From assembly GCA_025594325.1 (NCBI GenBank), contig JANHCV010000006.1, positions 868,001 to 932,000 of the forward strand: a stretch of 64,000 nucleotides of DNA. Direction: 5' to 3'. The notes beneath the pieces were generated by a model. That model did not search any database. It saw only the letters and a list, made by a program, of their open reading frames with translations, and had not been told where the DNA came from. Position 1 is the first letter of the stretch, and every line of letters starts with the position of its first letter. The DNA is from Blastocladiella emersonii ATCC 22665 (lineage: Eukaryota; Blastocladiomycota; Blastocladiomycetes; Blastocladiales; Blastocladiaceae). The position numbers were made by a program, and so were the translations under genes. This document shows positions 41,718 through 51,928 of the stretch, in pieces.

Positions 41718-43738
41718 ATGACGGACACGACCTTCAACCGCGAGGCGCTCGAGAACGTGCTGACGCGCCGCTTCTTTGTGGCCCCGTCGTTTGAGATCTA
41801 CGGCGGTACGGCCTTCACCCGCTCGCTCCCAACCTCGCTCCAACAACGCTAACGCTCCCCCAAACATCAGGCACCGCCGGTCTCTTCGACTTTGGCCCGC
41901 CGGGCACGGCGCTGCTGGCCAACTTCACGGAGGTGTGGCGCAAACACTTTGTGCTCGAGGAGGACATGCTGGAGATCGACAGCACGATCCTGACGCCGTT
42001 CGAGGTGCTCAAGACGTCGGGCCACGCCGACCGCTTCTGCGACTGGATGTGCAAGGACACGGTCACGGGCGACATTTTCCGCGCCGACCACCTCGTCGAG
42101 AACGTGCTGTCGGCGCGCGTCGAGGCCGACGCCCGCGCGCGCGGGGCCGCCGTCGCGGCCGCCGCCACCGAGGCGCCCAAGGCCCCCGCCAAGAAGACCA
42201 AGCAGAAGGTCGAGCTCGCCGCGACCAAGCTCGACGACGCGGTGCGCACCGAGTACGAGGAGACGCTGGCCAAGATCGACAACTACGGCGGCGCCGAGCT
42301 CGGCGAGCTGATCCGCACCCACGACATCCGCACCCCCGAGGGCAACGTGGTCACGGACCCCGTCGAGTTCAACCTCATGTTCGACACCAACGTCGGCCCG
42401 ACGGGCGACGTCAAGGGCTTCCTGCGCCCCGAGACGGCCCAGGGCCAGTTTGTCAACTTTGCCAAGCTGCTCGACTACAACAACAACCGCATGCCGTTCG
42501 CGTCCGCGTCCATCGGCAAGTCGTTCCGCAACGAGATCTCGCCCCGCAACGGCTTGCTGCGCGTCCGCGAGTTCCTCATGGCCGAGATCGAGCACTACGT
42601 CGACCCCGAGGACAAGTCGCACCCCGGCTACGAGGCGCACAAGGACGTGGTCCTCAACCTCCTCCCCGCCGCCACCCAGCTCTCGGGCTCCACCGCCATC
42701 ACCCAGATGCCCATGGGCGAGGCCGTCGAGAAGGGCATCATCGACAACCAGACGCTCGGCTACTTCCTGGCCCGCGTGCACCTGTTCCTGACCAAGATCG
42801 GCATCCGCCCCGAGCTGCTGCGGTTCCGCCAGCACATGGCCAACGAGATGGCCCACTACGCGTGCGACTGCTGGGACGCGGAGCTCAAGTCGTCGTACGG
42901 CTGGGTCGAGTGCGTCGGGTGCGCCGACCGGTCCGCCTACGACCTGACGCGCCACTCGGAGCGCACCGGCCGCAAGCTCTGCGTCCGCCAGGCGCTCCCC
43001 GAGCCCCGCGTCGTCGACAAGTGGACCGTCGTCGTCAACAAGAAGAAGTTCGGCCCCGCCTTCAAGAAGGCCGCCAAGGCCCTCGAGACCCAGATCGCCG
43101 CCCTCGCCGAGCCCGAGATCCTCGCCATCAAGGCCGGCCTCGAGTCCGCCGCCAAGGCCGCGCCCATCGTCAGCACCGACGACGGGAACACGTACTCGCT
43201 GACCGCCGACGTCATCACCGTTGAGCGCATCACCGTCAAGGAGCACGTGCGCGAGTACGTGCCCAACGTCATCGAGCCGTCGTTCGGCATCGGCCGCATC
43301 CTGCACTCGCTGCTCGAGCACGTCTTCTACACGCGGCCCGAGGACGCGGCGCGCGGTGTGCTCCGGTTCCCGCCCACCATGGCGCCCATCAAGTGCCTGC
43401 TCGTCCCGCTGTCCAACAACGCGGCGTTCGTCCCGCTCGTGACCGAGATCCGCAAGAAGCTGCGCCAGCGCGGCCTCGCGTCGCGCGTCGACGACTCGGC
43501 CTCGTCCATTGGCAAGCGGTACGCGCGCAACGACGAGCTCGGCACGCCCTTCGCCATCACGGTCGACTTCCAGTCGGTCGAGGACCGCACCGTCACGCTC
43601 CGCGAGCGCGACTCGACGGCCCAGATCCGCGCCCCGCTCAACACGGTCCTCGATATCGTGGCCTCGCTCGCCGAGGAGGCCGTCACCTGGGACGAGATCG
43701 CCGCCGAGTACCCCGCGGTCAAGGTCGCCGAGAACTAA
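41718..43738 (+). CDS. GRS1: Glycyl-tRNA synthetase, class II
   Basis: Two exons, 41718-41805 and 41871-43738 (651 aa). Class II aaRS of the alpha2 eukaryotic type. Motifs: GTAGLFDFGPPGTALLANF, HADRFCDWMC, RPETAQGQFVNFAKLLDYN (motif 2 region), IGKSFRNEISPRNGLLRVRE, EIEHYVDPEDKSHPGY and motif 3 VIEPSFGIGRILHSLLEHVF. A C-terminal anticodon-binding domain follows. An Ala/Lys-rich insertion (about 145-175) lies after motif 1. The single form may serve both cytosol and mitochondria; no presequence is seen at this start. Confidence 0.97.
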
Positions 43739-44256
43739 GAGAGAGCGATGTATGGGTTGTGAGGAGGGTATATACACTTTGCGTGTTGCTCATTTCAGGT
43801 TTGGCCGCCGAGCGCGCTGCGACAGGGATGCTGGCTGCGAGCGAGGAAAGGGAGGACCCGTCGTGCTGCGCCACGGCGTGATCGTGTCATACCGCTCGCC
43901 GCTGCTTCAGTGCTCCTTCGAGGGCACCTCAAACGTTTTCTCCTCTCACCGACGAAGTAGAAACATGGAAGCGGAACTGATCACTTGCTGCACCTTGTGA
44001 CGAGAGACCCTGCAAGTCGAACACGACCAAATGAGGGGCCGAGGTCGGAACCGCGACACTCGCGACTCGACTCGTGGCCACGCGGGGAGCACCCGACGGT
44101 CGGGATCACTATTTAGGATCTCTTCTTCCACGGGCTTGCCGAAACAAAGTTGATGTGTGCGTGCGTGCGTGCCCCGCCGTTGATACAAATGCGGGCGCCC
44201 CCGCCCCTACGGCGTGCTCTCCTCGCGACCCACATCTTGCGCCCAGTATCACCACC
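43739..44256 (+). other. Intergenic region between GRS1 and the unknown gene at 44257
   Basis: About 520 bp between tandem plus-strand genes. Nothing recognisable is present apart from what must be the downstream promoter. Confidence 0.4.
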
Positions 44257-45187
44257 ATGACCAACGACACCGAATCTCGTCCGTCCGCCAACGACATCCA
44301 CAACCACCAGATCAGCGTGCTGTGGACCGAGGAGCGCAAGTGGGGCCACACGGTCCCCGTTGGCACGTTCGTTGACGCGGTCATCAACAGGGCCGAGAAC
44401 GCGTACGCTGCGTTTGCCGCCGACAAGGGCTTTGACGTCCACGACCACATGATGGACGGGTTCCGCGAGCACCTGCACGCGATCCTGGGCGACGGTGTCG
44501 TGACCGTCGACGCGGCCAACGAGGTCTTTGCGTTCGACTTCTCGCCCATCTCGTACGCGCTGCTCACGACCGTGCACCTGCGCGGGCTCGAGAACAAACT
44601 GTACGTGTCGACGTCCCACTTGGCCAGTGCGAGCACTGATTCGTCGCCCCTGTGCATGTAGTCTGAGTGAGATCGCCACGCTCTGCCGCGACACGAGCGC
44701 TCGCCTGGTGCGCAGCCTGTCGCATGATGTCGGGTTTGGCGCCGTGTCCGAGGCCCTTGCGCCCGAGTTCACCAAGCTCGCTCGCCTCTGCGAGCACGCG
44801 GCCACGGACAACCTCGACGGCGTCGCGGCCGAGGATTTCGCCAAGGCCGCCGAGTACACGCAGGTCGAGTGTCTCGACTGGATGCGCGATGAGGTGTACG
44901 GCAAGGACCTGCTCGATAGCTTCACGGCCTCGTACCGCCGGTTCGTGGTCATGCACGCGCGCGGGCCCCTCAAGTACTTTTCTTCGCCGTCGCTCAAGTC
45001 CGAGTTTGCCAAGCTCATCGAGGCGTTCGACGATCTGTCCGCCATGACGGCCGTCAACGCGGGCGGGTCGTGCACGGCGCCCTTCAGGCTGGCTGTGTTC
45101 GAGATCGCGGCCGCGTTCAAGCTCGCGTTCCCCGATGCGGTCGTGCGGCTTGACACGGTGCTCAAGATGAACACGCTCGCGTGTTAG
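44257..45187 (+). CDS. Unknown helical protein
   Basis: Two exons, 44257-44600 and 44662-45187 (289 aa), joined by a phase-2 intron with GTACG donor and ATGTAG acceptor. The start MTNDTESRPSANDIHN was chosen for its clean leader (CCACCATG). The protein is acidic, predicted all-helical, with no TM segment, signal peptide or known motif. Segments include SVLWTEERKWGHTVPVGTFV, HDHMMDGFREHLHAILGDGV and KDLLDSFTASYRRFVVMHA. I do not recognise a family. It lies between GRS1 and the Zn2Cys6 regulator. Confidence 0.7.
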
Positions 45188-45370
45188 ACCAGGGCCGGAA
45201 TGGCGGGAATACATAAATCCTCTCGCGCGTTGCTCATTTCGCTCGTCCGGTTCGTCGAAAGAGTCTCGCGCTGCGCCACATCGTGACCGACCGCGTCGCA
45301 TTCGCACCACGTCTCTCTCTGACCCAGTCTTCGCGCGCCCGCGAACGAACAATCAATCATATGCATTACA

Positions 45371-48300
45371 CTACAATCCCTGCGGCTCCACCCCAATCCG
45401 CGCCGCCGTCGCCTCGGCCATACTTATTTCCACCGGTGGCGGCGGTGCCTGCCCGTCTGCCCTCGCCTCCTCGGACCCCGCAGCCGCGGCCGGCGCCTGC
45501 GCCTGCTTGTGCCGCCCGGCCATGAGCGCGCCCGAGAACAGGCCCGTGGAGTCGAGCAGCCAGTCGTACTCGGCAAACTCGCGGTCGAGGTCGATGTTGA
45601 GTGGCGGCGAGTCGCTGGTGGCGAACAGCTCGGAGGGCAGCGGGGGCAGCGACGCGGGGAGGGCGAAGAGCGACGCAAACTCCTCGTCCGTCATGTCCGC
45701 CGGGCTGAGACCCTCGAGCGGTGGCGGGACGTAGGAGGTGGTAGATGGGGCGGGGACGGGCGCGGGCACTGGAGCGGGGGCGCTGAGGAACGGCTGCTGC
45801 GGCTGCGGCTGCTGCTGCGTGGGCACGGGTGGTGGTGGTGGCGAGAACGGCGCGCTCACCTCAACGGCCGCGTTCGGGACGGCTCCCGCCGTGTGCATGC
45901 CGGGCACCAGGTTCGCGAGCGGGAGCAGCGCGAGCTGCGTGCCCTTGCCCGCGGTCGCGGCCATGGGCGTGCCGCCGACAGACCCGAGCCGCGGGAACGC
46001 CGCCGCCTGCGGCGAGAACACGGCCGCCGCGTTTCCGCCGCTGCCGTCCATGGCCTTGACGACGCGGAGCTCCTCGGCGAGCGCGGCCATAGCGAGCTCG
46101 GCCTCGGCCTTTTCGCGGTACATGTCGCCGGTCGTCGACGCGATGAGGGCCTGCTCGGCGGCGACCTGCTGGCTCGTGATCGCGTACATGGCGGCCTCGA
46201 GCGACGTGGTATCGGGCGGGACGCCGCTGGTGCTCTCAACTTTGAGGAGGAACTCGGTGGCGACGAGGCGGAGGAGCTGCGGGTAGTCGGTGGACAGGTG
46301 GCCGACGGCGTCGAGCATTTGGCAGCACAGGCGGAGCGCGTGGACGGCGCGGGCGCGACGCGCGGGCGTGGCCTCGATCAGGGCGAGGACGCCGGCCATG
46401 ATGTACATGGCGAGCTGCGACGCCTCGAACGGGTAGACGCGGGCCTCGGCGGCGTGGCGCAGGCAGATGGTCGGGATCGCGATGACGCACGTCTCGACGA
46501 TATTGAGAAAGTTCTCCTGCAGCGCCGCGTCGGCGCGCACGCGGCGCGAGAAGAGGAGCGGGCGGTACAGCGACAGCACCGCGTTGTAGTAGTTGACGTT
46601 GAGGAAGGCGACGTGGATCGACTGTGCGGGAACGGGCGCCGAGAAGTCGTGGACGAGGTGGCGCGGCAGGGACCGCTGGAAGTCGAGCAGCATGGCCTGC
46701 AGGTCGGGGAGCGAGTGCTCGAGCGTGCGCCGGTGGTGCTTGTGCCGGACGTTGTTGATGGCGCGCACGATCTTGCCCTCGATGTCGGCGAGGCGCACCT
46801 GCCACACGAACGGCGAGTCGGCGGGCTCGAGGTCCTCGTCGGGGAACCGCGCCCGGTTCTCGGGCGTGTCGAGGAACACGTCGATGCCGAGCGAGCACTG
46901 CTCGTTGGTCAGCAGCGACGGGCGGCCGAACGCGTTGCAGATCCCGTGGTCGAGCGTGAAGATGACGGCCCACACTTTGCCGTACGTGACAGCCTGCCGC
47001 GCAATCGACTCGGGCGCCTTTTCGCACAGCGCGCGCGTGTCGTTGAGACCGAGTTCGAATGCCATGCGAACTGCGAGGCCCGACGACTGCCACGCATTCG
47101 ACAAAAACGACGGCAGGTCGGCGACCGTGACGAGCACGCACGCCTGCACGTTCTCGATGTTGTTGAGGAACGAGAACATGCACTCGCCGAGCAGCTGCTT
47201 GGCGCGGTGCGCGAACGCGCGCGAGGCCGGGAACCGCGGCGCCGTGGTGTTGCTCGGGAGCGTGGCCGCGGACGCCGAGTGCTTGGCCGAGAGCCCGTAC
47301 CGGCGCTCGAACATGGCGGCGGCGACGTAGAGGAACGAGTATAGGAGAAAGTAGTGGGGCTGCTTGACGACGGCGCCGTTCTCGTCAAACACGTTGGTCC
47401 CCGCACGGCGCGAGGACGCGAAGCGCTGGTACGCGTCCATGCGGTCGAGGTGGTCCTGCAGCTGCTTGCGCGGGACGATCGGGACCCACTGGTGCAGGTT
47501 GCCGTAGTAGTAGTCGACGAGCATGTCGACGAGGTCGCGGTTCGACGGCCACAGGAACAGCGTGCGGTCGAGCAGCCGCGGGCCCGCCACGCAGTCGAGC
47601 TGCTTGTACACCGTGTACAGGTACCCGCCGCCCGGGCCCGACAGCGCGCGTGGGCTCACCTTGTCGAACAGGTGCATCCCCGACGTCTCGCCCATCATAT
47701 ACACGCCCTGCGGCTGCCCGTGGTCGTCGTGCATGACGTGGATCGCCATGTTGGACGCGTCGTCGTCGTCGGCGTCGTTGCGCCGCTGGATGACGACCGG
47801 GTAGATGGGGTTCGTGGTGGACGGCACCGTGGCAGAGGCGGGCTGCAGGCCGGGCGTGGGCGGTTCCGTGGACAGCGCGGGCGACGCGCTCGAGACCGTG
47901 CGAGGCGCGTCGCCATCGTGGGACCCCGCGCGGCTCGGCTCGCCGCTCGCGGTCGCCGACCGGTCGCCCCGCGACTTGCGCGTGCTGCCGGTCTTGGGCC
48001 CACGCTTCTTGGACCCCGAGAAGACGCATTCGGCGGCGCGCTCGTCGCCGCACCGCGAGCATGGCCGTTGCCCGTCGCACTTGACCTTGCGCTTCCTACA
48101 CCCGTATGAACTCAGCATCGGTTCACTAGTGCGGCAATCGTGGACCGCAGCGCACCGGCACGGGTCGCACGCCTCGGTGACGCGCCGGAGCCGCTTCTTG
48201 GCGCTGCCCTCCTCCTCCTCGCCGCCGCTCTCGCGGGGGTGCTGGCGATCGGCGGGTGGTGGAGCGTCAAGTGGCTGCGTCGGCGGTGGTTGCGTGGGCA

Positions 48301-48463
48301 GGAGTGACAGCGGTTCCGGCGGTGATGGCTGCTCCGTTGGCGATGCGAGCTGCGACGGGTGCGCTAGCGGCGCTGGTGCATGGTGATGGTGGTGCGGCTC
48401 CGGTTGCGCCGCGAGCTGGAGCGGGTCTGCTGGTGGTGGTGATGGTTGTTGCGAGAGCTCCAT
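45371..48463 (-). CDS. Zn(II)2Cys6 transcription factor with fungal middle-homology domain
   Basis: Two exons, 48156-48463 and 45371-48095 (1010 aa). After splicing the zinc cluster reads EACDPCRKRKVKCDGQRPC then SRCGDERAAECVF (about residues 97-127), the CX2CX6CX5-6CX2CX6-8C cluster of Gal4-type fungal regulators. The 60-nt intron lies inside the cluster and is stop-free and in frame. A fungal_trans-like domain (about 240-700) includes YKQLDCVAGPRLLDRTLFLW and NVNYYNAVLSLYRPLLFS. Flanks are Pro/Ser/Gln/His-rich; the tail is a likely acidic activation region. Target genes are unknown; it is not a recognised named regulator. Confidence 0.92.
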   Translation of the reverse strand: MELSQQPSPPPADPLQLAAQPEPHHHHHAPAPLAHPSQLASPTEQPSPPEPLSLLPTQPPPTQPLDAPPPADRQHPRESGGEEEEGSAKKRLRRVTEACDPCRCAAVHDCRTSEPMLSSYGCRKRKVKCDGQRPCSRCGDERAAECVFSGSKKRGPKTGSTRKSRGDRSATASGEPSRAGSHDGDAPRTVSSASPALSTEPPTPGLQPASATVPSTTNPIYPVVIQRRNDADDDDASNMAIHVMHDDHGQPQGVYMMGETSGMHLFDKVSPRALSGPGGGYLYTVYKQLDCVAGPRLLDRTLFLWPSNRDLVDMLVDYYYGNLHQWVPIVPRKQLQDHLDRMDAYQRFASSRRAGTNVFDENGAVVKQPHYFLLYSFLYVAAAMFERRYGLSAKHSASAATLPSNTTAPRFPASRAFAHRAKQLLGECMFSFLNNIENVQACVLVTVADLPSFLSNAWQSSGLAVRMAFELGLNDTRALCEKAPESIARQAVTYGKVWAVIFTLDHGICNAFGRPSLLTNEQCSLGIDVFLDTPENRARFPDEDLEPADSPFVWQVRLADIEGKIVRAINNVRHKHHRRTLEHSLPDLQAMLLDFQRSLPRHLVHDFSAPVPAQSIHVAFLNVNYYNAVLSLYRPLLFSRRVRADAALQENFLNIVETCVIAIPTICLRHAAEARVYPFEASQLAMYIMAGVLALIEATPARRARAVHALRLCCQMLDAVGHLSTDYPQLLRLVATEFLLKVESTSGVPPDTTSLEAAMYAITSQQVAAEQALIASTTGDMYREKAEAELAMAALAEELRVVKAMDGSGGNAAAVFSPQAAAFPRLGSVGGTPMAATAGKGTQLALLPLANLVPGMHTAGAVPNAAVEVSAPFSPPPPPVPTQQQPQPQQPFLSAPAPVPAPVPAPSTTSYVPPPLEGLSPADMTDEEFASLFALPASLPPLPSELFATSDSPPLNIDLDREFAEYDWLLDSTGLFSGALMAGRHKQAQAPAAAAGSEEARADGQAPPPPVEISMAEATAARIGVEPQGL

Positions 48464-48789
48464 GGCAAATGCGGTGTGGAAGGGTGAAGGAGCGAGCGAG
48501 CGATGCACGTCGACGCGACAACAAACCGCGCGCGCATGTGCGCGAACAGGCGACGCGCCTTGACGCCGCTGCCAAGGATCGAACCCCGGGCTGCGGCGCC
48601 ACTTTCCCCCAAGGGTGATGGGCGTGGCAGCGCGCTCACCTGGGCTCAACAAATCCGGTCCGGCCCGAATGATTTTTTCACTTTGACCTCGATCAAGCTG
48701 GCGTGCCGTTCGACCCCTGCCTGCCTGCCAACGGATCGTCCAACGCATCGAGCCGCACTCCCTGCAACGCAACGCATCTGCATTTGACC
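48464..48789. promoter_or_regulatory. Divergent promoter, zinc-cluster factor / ATP synthase g, with leader-motif copies
   Basis: About 325 bp. On the plus strand, the stretch 48728-48781 holds CAACGGATCG, CAACGCATCGA and TGCAACGCAACGCATCTGC in close succession, just before the ATG at 48790. These resemble motifs seen before other start codons. No gene is present. Confidence 0.5.
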
Positions 48790-49242
48790 ATGTCGTTCAA
48801 CGCCGCCACCCTCCGCAAGGTCGCCGAGGCCGGGATCCGCCGCGCCTCGACCCTCGCCTCGGGCGCCAACGCCCAGCAGGCCGCCGGCAAGATTGCCGCC
48901 AAGCTCGGTATGCGCATTCCGGGCTACCTGGCGTTGCGTGTGCCCGTGCGCTGACCCCAGCGTCGCTCGCATGTAGAGCCCGTCATCTACACCGGCAAGG
49001 TCGTGGCCGAGGTCGGCAAGCAGGTGTACCACGCCGAGAAGCTGGCGCCGCCCGCGCTCGCGACGCTGGCCGAGGCCCAGACGGTGGCGACCAACCTGGT
49101 CCAGGCCGTGCGCTCGGGCGCCTTCAAGAAGTGGTCCAACCAGGACCTCGTCAAGGGCTCGATCCTGGCCGGCGAGGCCCTCACCTTCTTCCTCCTCGGC
49201 GAGATTGTGGGCCGCCGCAGCCTCATTGGCTACGACGTCTAA
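48790..49242 (+). CDS. ATP20: Mitochondrial F1Fo ATP synthase subunit g
   Basis: Two exons, 48790-48907 and 48977-49242 (127 aa), phase-1 intron with ATGTAG acceptor. The protein has VYHAEKLAPP, the membrane helix region VKGSILAGEALTFFLLGEIV with the GxxxG-type spacing typical of subunit g dimerisation helices, and the C-terminal GRRSLIGY. Subunits g and e stabilise ATP synthase dimers that shape cristae. Length is typical. Confidence 0.93.
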
Positions 49243-49489
49243 GCTGTCTCTCCACAATGGATTGGTCTTCTTGCGTCCTTGCCCGCCCCCGCCCTCGTTC
49301 ATCCTTCTCCCCACCACCACCCTCCCCTCACGCCGCGCGCGCGCCCGTGTGTGTGTAACTATCTGGAAACACCTCAAAATATCTAGTTTAACCACCCTGC
49401 GTGCGCACGTCACCTTCACCGTCTGCTGGCCTCTGGATTCAGATGTGTGTCTATATTGCCGCGTCCTGGCGCGCGCTCGTTTCGCGAGA

Positions 49490-50244
49490 TCACTGCATCT
49501 TGTCGGCGAGCTTGACAGCCTGCTCCCAGATGGACGGCCCGTGCACCTTGGTCTTGGGGAACACGAGCCCCGCCGCGTACCGGATCACGACGTTGGTCAG
49601 GATGTAGATGAACGTGGCCGAGCACTCTACAAACCCTCGATCATCAGTCTCCATCCATCATCACGCAGTCGGCGCCGACGTACCGCGCGGGTCGCTCGTA
49701 TCGGGCAGCCCCTTATGGGTCATGCCGCGGATCAGCTGGAACGGCTCGAAGGGCAGCTTGGCGACGACGACGCCCTCGAACAGCGTGTTGAGCTGGGTGT
49801 AGGCGAGGACCAGGATCAGCACCGACGCGAGCGCGCCGCGCATCTGGAACCCGGACCCGCCGCGCTGCAGCTCCGACAGCTTGGTCTCGTAGATCTTGAT
49901 CTGCTGGCTCGTGCCCTTTTTGGTCGGGTTCGCCTTGGCCTTGAACACCTCGACTGGATGTGTGCGGGTTGTTAGCAGGGGCCGCGAGCGCGCGGTGAAG
50001 GCAGCAGCGTACACTGCGCCGCGACATCGGCCGACCGCTTCTTGATCTCCTGGTACTTGGGCTGGCGCCGGACGAGGTACCACTGCGCGGCTACATCATG
50101 ATGCGTGTTGGTACCCGGTACAGCGCACGGGGACCGAGCTCACCTACCCTCGGAGATGGCGCTGACCACGGCGGCGAACAGGATCACCTGGAAGAAGGGC
50201 ACGAGCGTGCTCTCAGCGGCAGCGGACGGCGCGGGCGTCGACAT
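49490..50244 (-). CDS. TMCO1: TMCO1-like ER calcium-load-activated channel
   Basis: Four exons: 50148-50244, 50013-50090, 49684-49953, 49490-49626. The spliced protein has a TM near the start (PFFQVILFAAVVSAIS), a basic coiled segment, RGALASVLILVLAYTQLNTL, the family hallmark FEGVVVAKLPFEPFQLIRGM, and the last TM with ECSATFIYILTNVVIRYAAG. TMCO1 belongs to the YidC/Get1/EMC3 superfamily, acts in the ER translocon and has been proposed as a Ca2+ leak channel. Exon 3 ends in DTSDPR before a typical GTACG donor. Confidence 0.92.
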
Positions 50245-50447
50245 GGTTTATGGGAATCCGTTGCTATGAGTGGTCGGGCGATCTCCTCAGGAAGTTCGCG
50301 CAGCAACGGGCAGAAGAGCGGCGCGCACGCGCGACACGGTGGCGAGGGCGCGCATCAGCTGATGCGAGGCGCGTCGATGGACGCCGTGTTGATCCGCGGC
50401 CCTGCGATGCTTGCTCTCTCTCTTGCAGCCTTGCACCAACGAAGCAA

Positions 50448-50776
50448 ATGTCATCGCAAGCATCTTCAGACTTTGTGCCCGACGTCGTCGACAACGTCGC
50501 GCCTTCGGTCGGGACCCCAGCGCCGCACCAGCACCGGACGCAGCAGCCGCGGCCGGCCCGCGATTACGACTGCCTGCCGTGCCGCCTGACGGGTCTGTCC
50601 CATGTCCTCGGACCGGGGAGTGTACCCTCCGCTGACTATGAGGGGAGAGTGTAGGCGCCACAGCACTCGGCGGCCTCGCGGCGTACGCCTTCTACAGCGC
50701 GACGAACGCGCCCGGCGCGGCGCAGCTGCCCATGAACCGGCGCGTGGCGATGGGCGTGTTGGGTGTGGGTGCGTAG
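50448..50776 (+). CDS. DMAC1-like small mitochondrial membrane protein (DUF4536)
   Basis: Two exons, 50448-50592 and 50655-50776 (88 aa), phase-1 intron ending in GTGTAG. The core is RDYDCLPCRLTGATALGGLA, i.e. a CxxC motif followed by a membrane helix, the DUF4536 pattern. Animal DMAC1 assists assembly of the distal membrane arm of complex I. The C-terminus is short (MNRRVAMGVLGVGA) and the second helix is weak. It is a divergent partner of the TMCO1 gene, 203 bp apart. Confidence 0.7.
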
Positions 50777-50979
50777 CGCTGCTTTGACGGCTACGAGCGG
50801 GACTGACGACCGACCGAGCGGGGGATAGGTTTTGCGAGCGGCGCCGTGTTCCGGCTTCTCTTTTGAACGATACACACGCTTCACTCTCAACCGGAAACCA
50901 TGAAGTGCGAGCGAGCGAGGCGTTGCGCGAGGCGAGGGGACGTGTATTCACTCCGAGGGCTCAAAACGAGAGATCAGTA

Positions 50980-51022
50980 CACGCACACGCACGCACACGC
51001 ACGCACACGCACGCGCGCGCCG
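50980..51022. repeat. CACGCA/CGCACA microsatellite
   Basis: A run of alternating CACGCA hexamers followed by CG alternations, in the short intergenic space between two convergent genes. Likely length-polymorphic and possibly Z-DNA-forming because of the purine/pyrimidine alternation. Confidence 0.9.
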
Positions 51023-51039
51023 CGCGTCGACCACAAAGC

Positions 51040-51678
51040 TCACCGGAAAATGTCCGTGTTGCGGAAGGACGAGTTGTCCTTGAGCGACTCATTGTGCTGC
51101 TTGTACTCGAGGACGGCCGTCTCGGGCAGCTGCAGCAGGGCCTTGATGGCGTCGCGGATGCGCAGCACCTCGGCGCCGTCGCCCGCGTGCGCTGTCCACA
51201 CGCTGAGGATGTCTTCGCTGCCGCGGATCGACAGCACGATGCCGTTGATGGGGTCCGTGAACTGCTCGCCGATGACGCCGAGGATCTAGGCGGGTGCGAG
51301 CGGGACGGGTGAGCTGCGAGTCAGGAACAGCAAGGGAGACGAACGCACCAAGTCCTCCCAGAAACGTTGCGACAGGCCCTTGCGCAGCCTGATCATCCAC
51401 TTGCCGCCGTGGATGTTCTCCTTGTCCTCCCACATGGGCCGCACGCCCGCCTTGAAGATCTGGAAGTCGGTGATGGGCGCAATCTCGCTTGGCCGCTTGA
51501 GGTGCGAGTACACGCGCCAGAACGCCTCGACCGTCGCAAACTCGCCCAGATTCTTGATCGCGTCCTCGTAGTTGGTGATCCGCTGCGCCGGCGTCCGGTG
51601 CGAGTAGTACACCGTCCACGCGTGCGCGAGCGCGTGCTCGCCCGCTGGACGCGCTGTCGTCATTGCAGGGTGATTCAT
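51040..51678 (-). CDS. eIF4E family cap-binding protein, class II (4EHP/eIF4E2-like)
   Basis: Two exons, 51349-51678 and 51040-51285 (191 aa). Matches human 4EHP closely: WTVYYSHRTPAQRITNYE, FATVEAFWRVYSHLKRP, GVRPMWEDKENIHGGKWMI, RLRKGLSQRFWEDLILGVIG, and the tail SLKDNSSFRNTDIF. The second cap-stacking Trp (PMWED) is kept, while the first is replaced by Tyr in RITNYED, the class II signature. 4EHP binds m7G caps but not eIF4G well and usually represses translation. The next nearer ATG (51663) is in frame. Confidence 0.93.
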
Positions 51679-51928
51679 GGTGGTCGGTGTGCGGGCGTGC
51701 GTCGCGCTTGAGGGATAAGTCGAGGGCGGCGAAGTGAAGCGCGCGCGCAAGAGCAGGGAAAAGCGATCTCGAACGGGCCGTCACGTTGGACCAGAGACGG
51801 GTGGCAGACGCCCCGCCGCCTCGCCGCTTCACGTCACGGCGCGTCAGCCTTGCTCACCTTGCACCTCGCTCCGTAAGCTCTCTCTCTCCCCACAAACGAC
51901 CCTTCTGTGCAACGTAATCAAACGAACC

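Noticed and set aside
48560-48620. tRNA-like GGTTCGATCC box on the minus strand
   Set aside because: The flanking five bases do not form a T-stem, and no anticodon or D-arm can be folded at the right distance.
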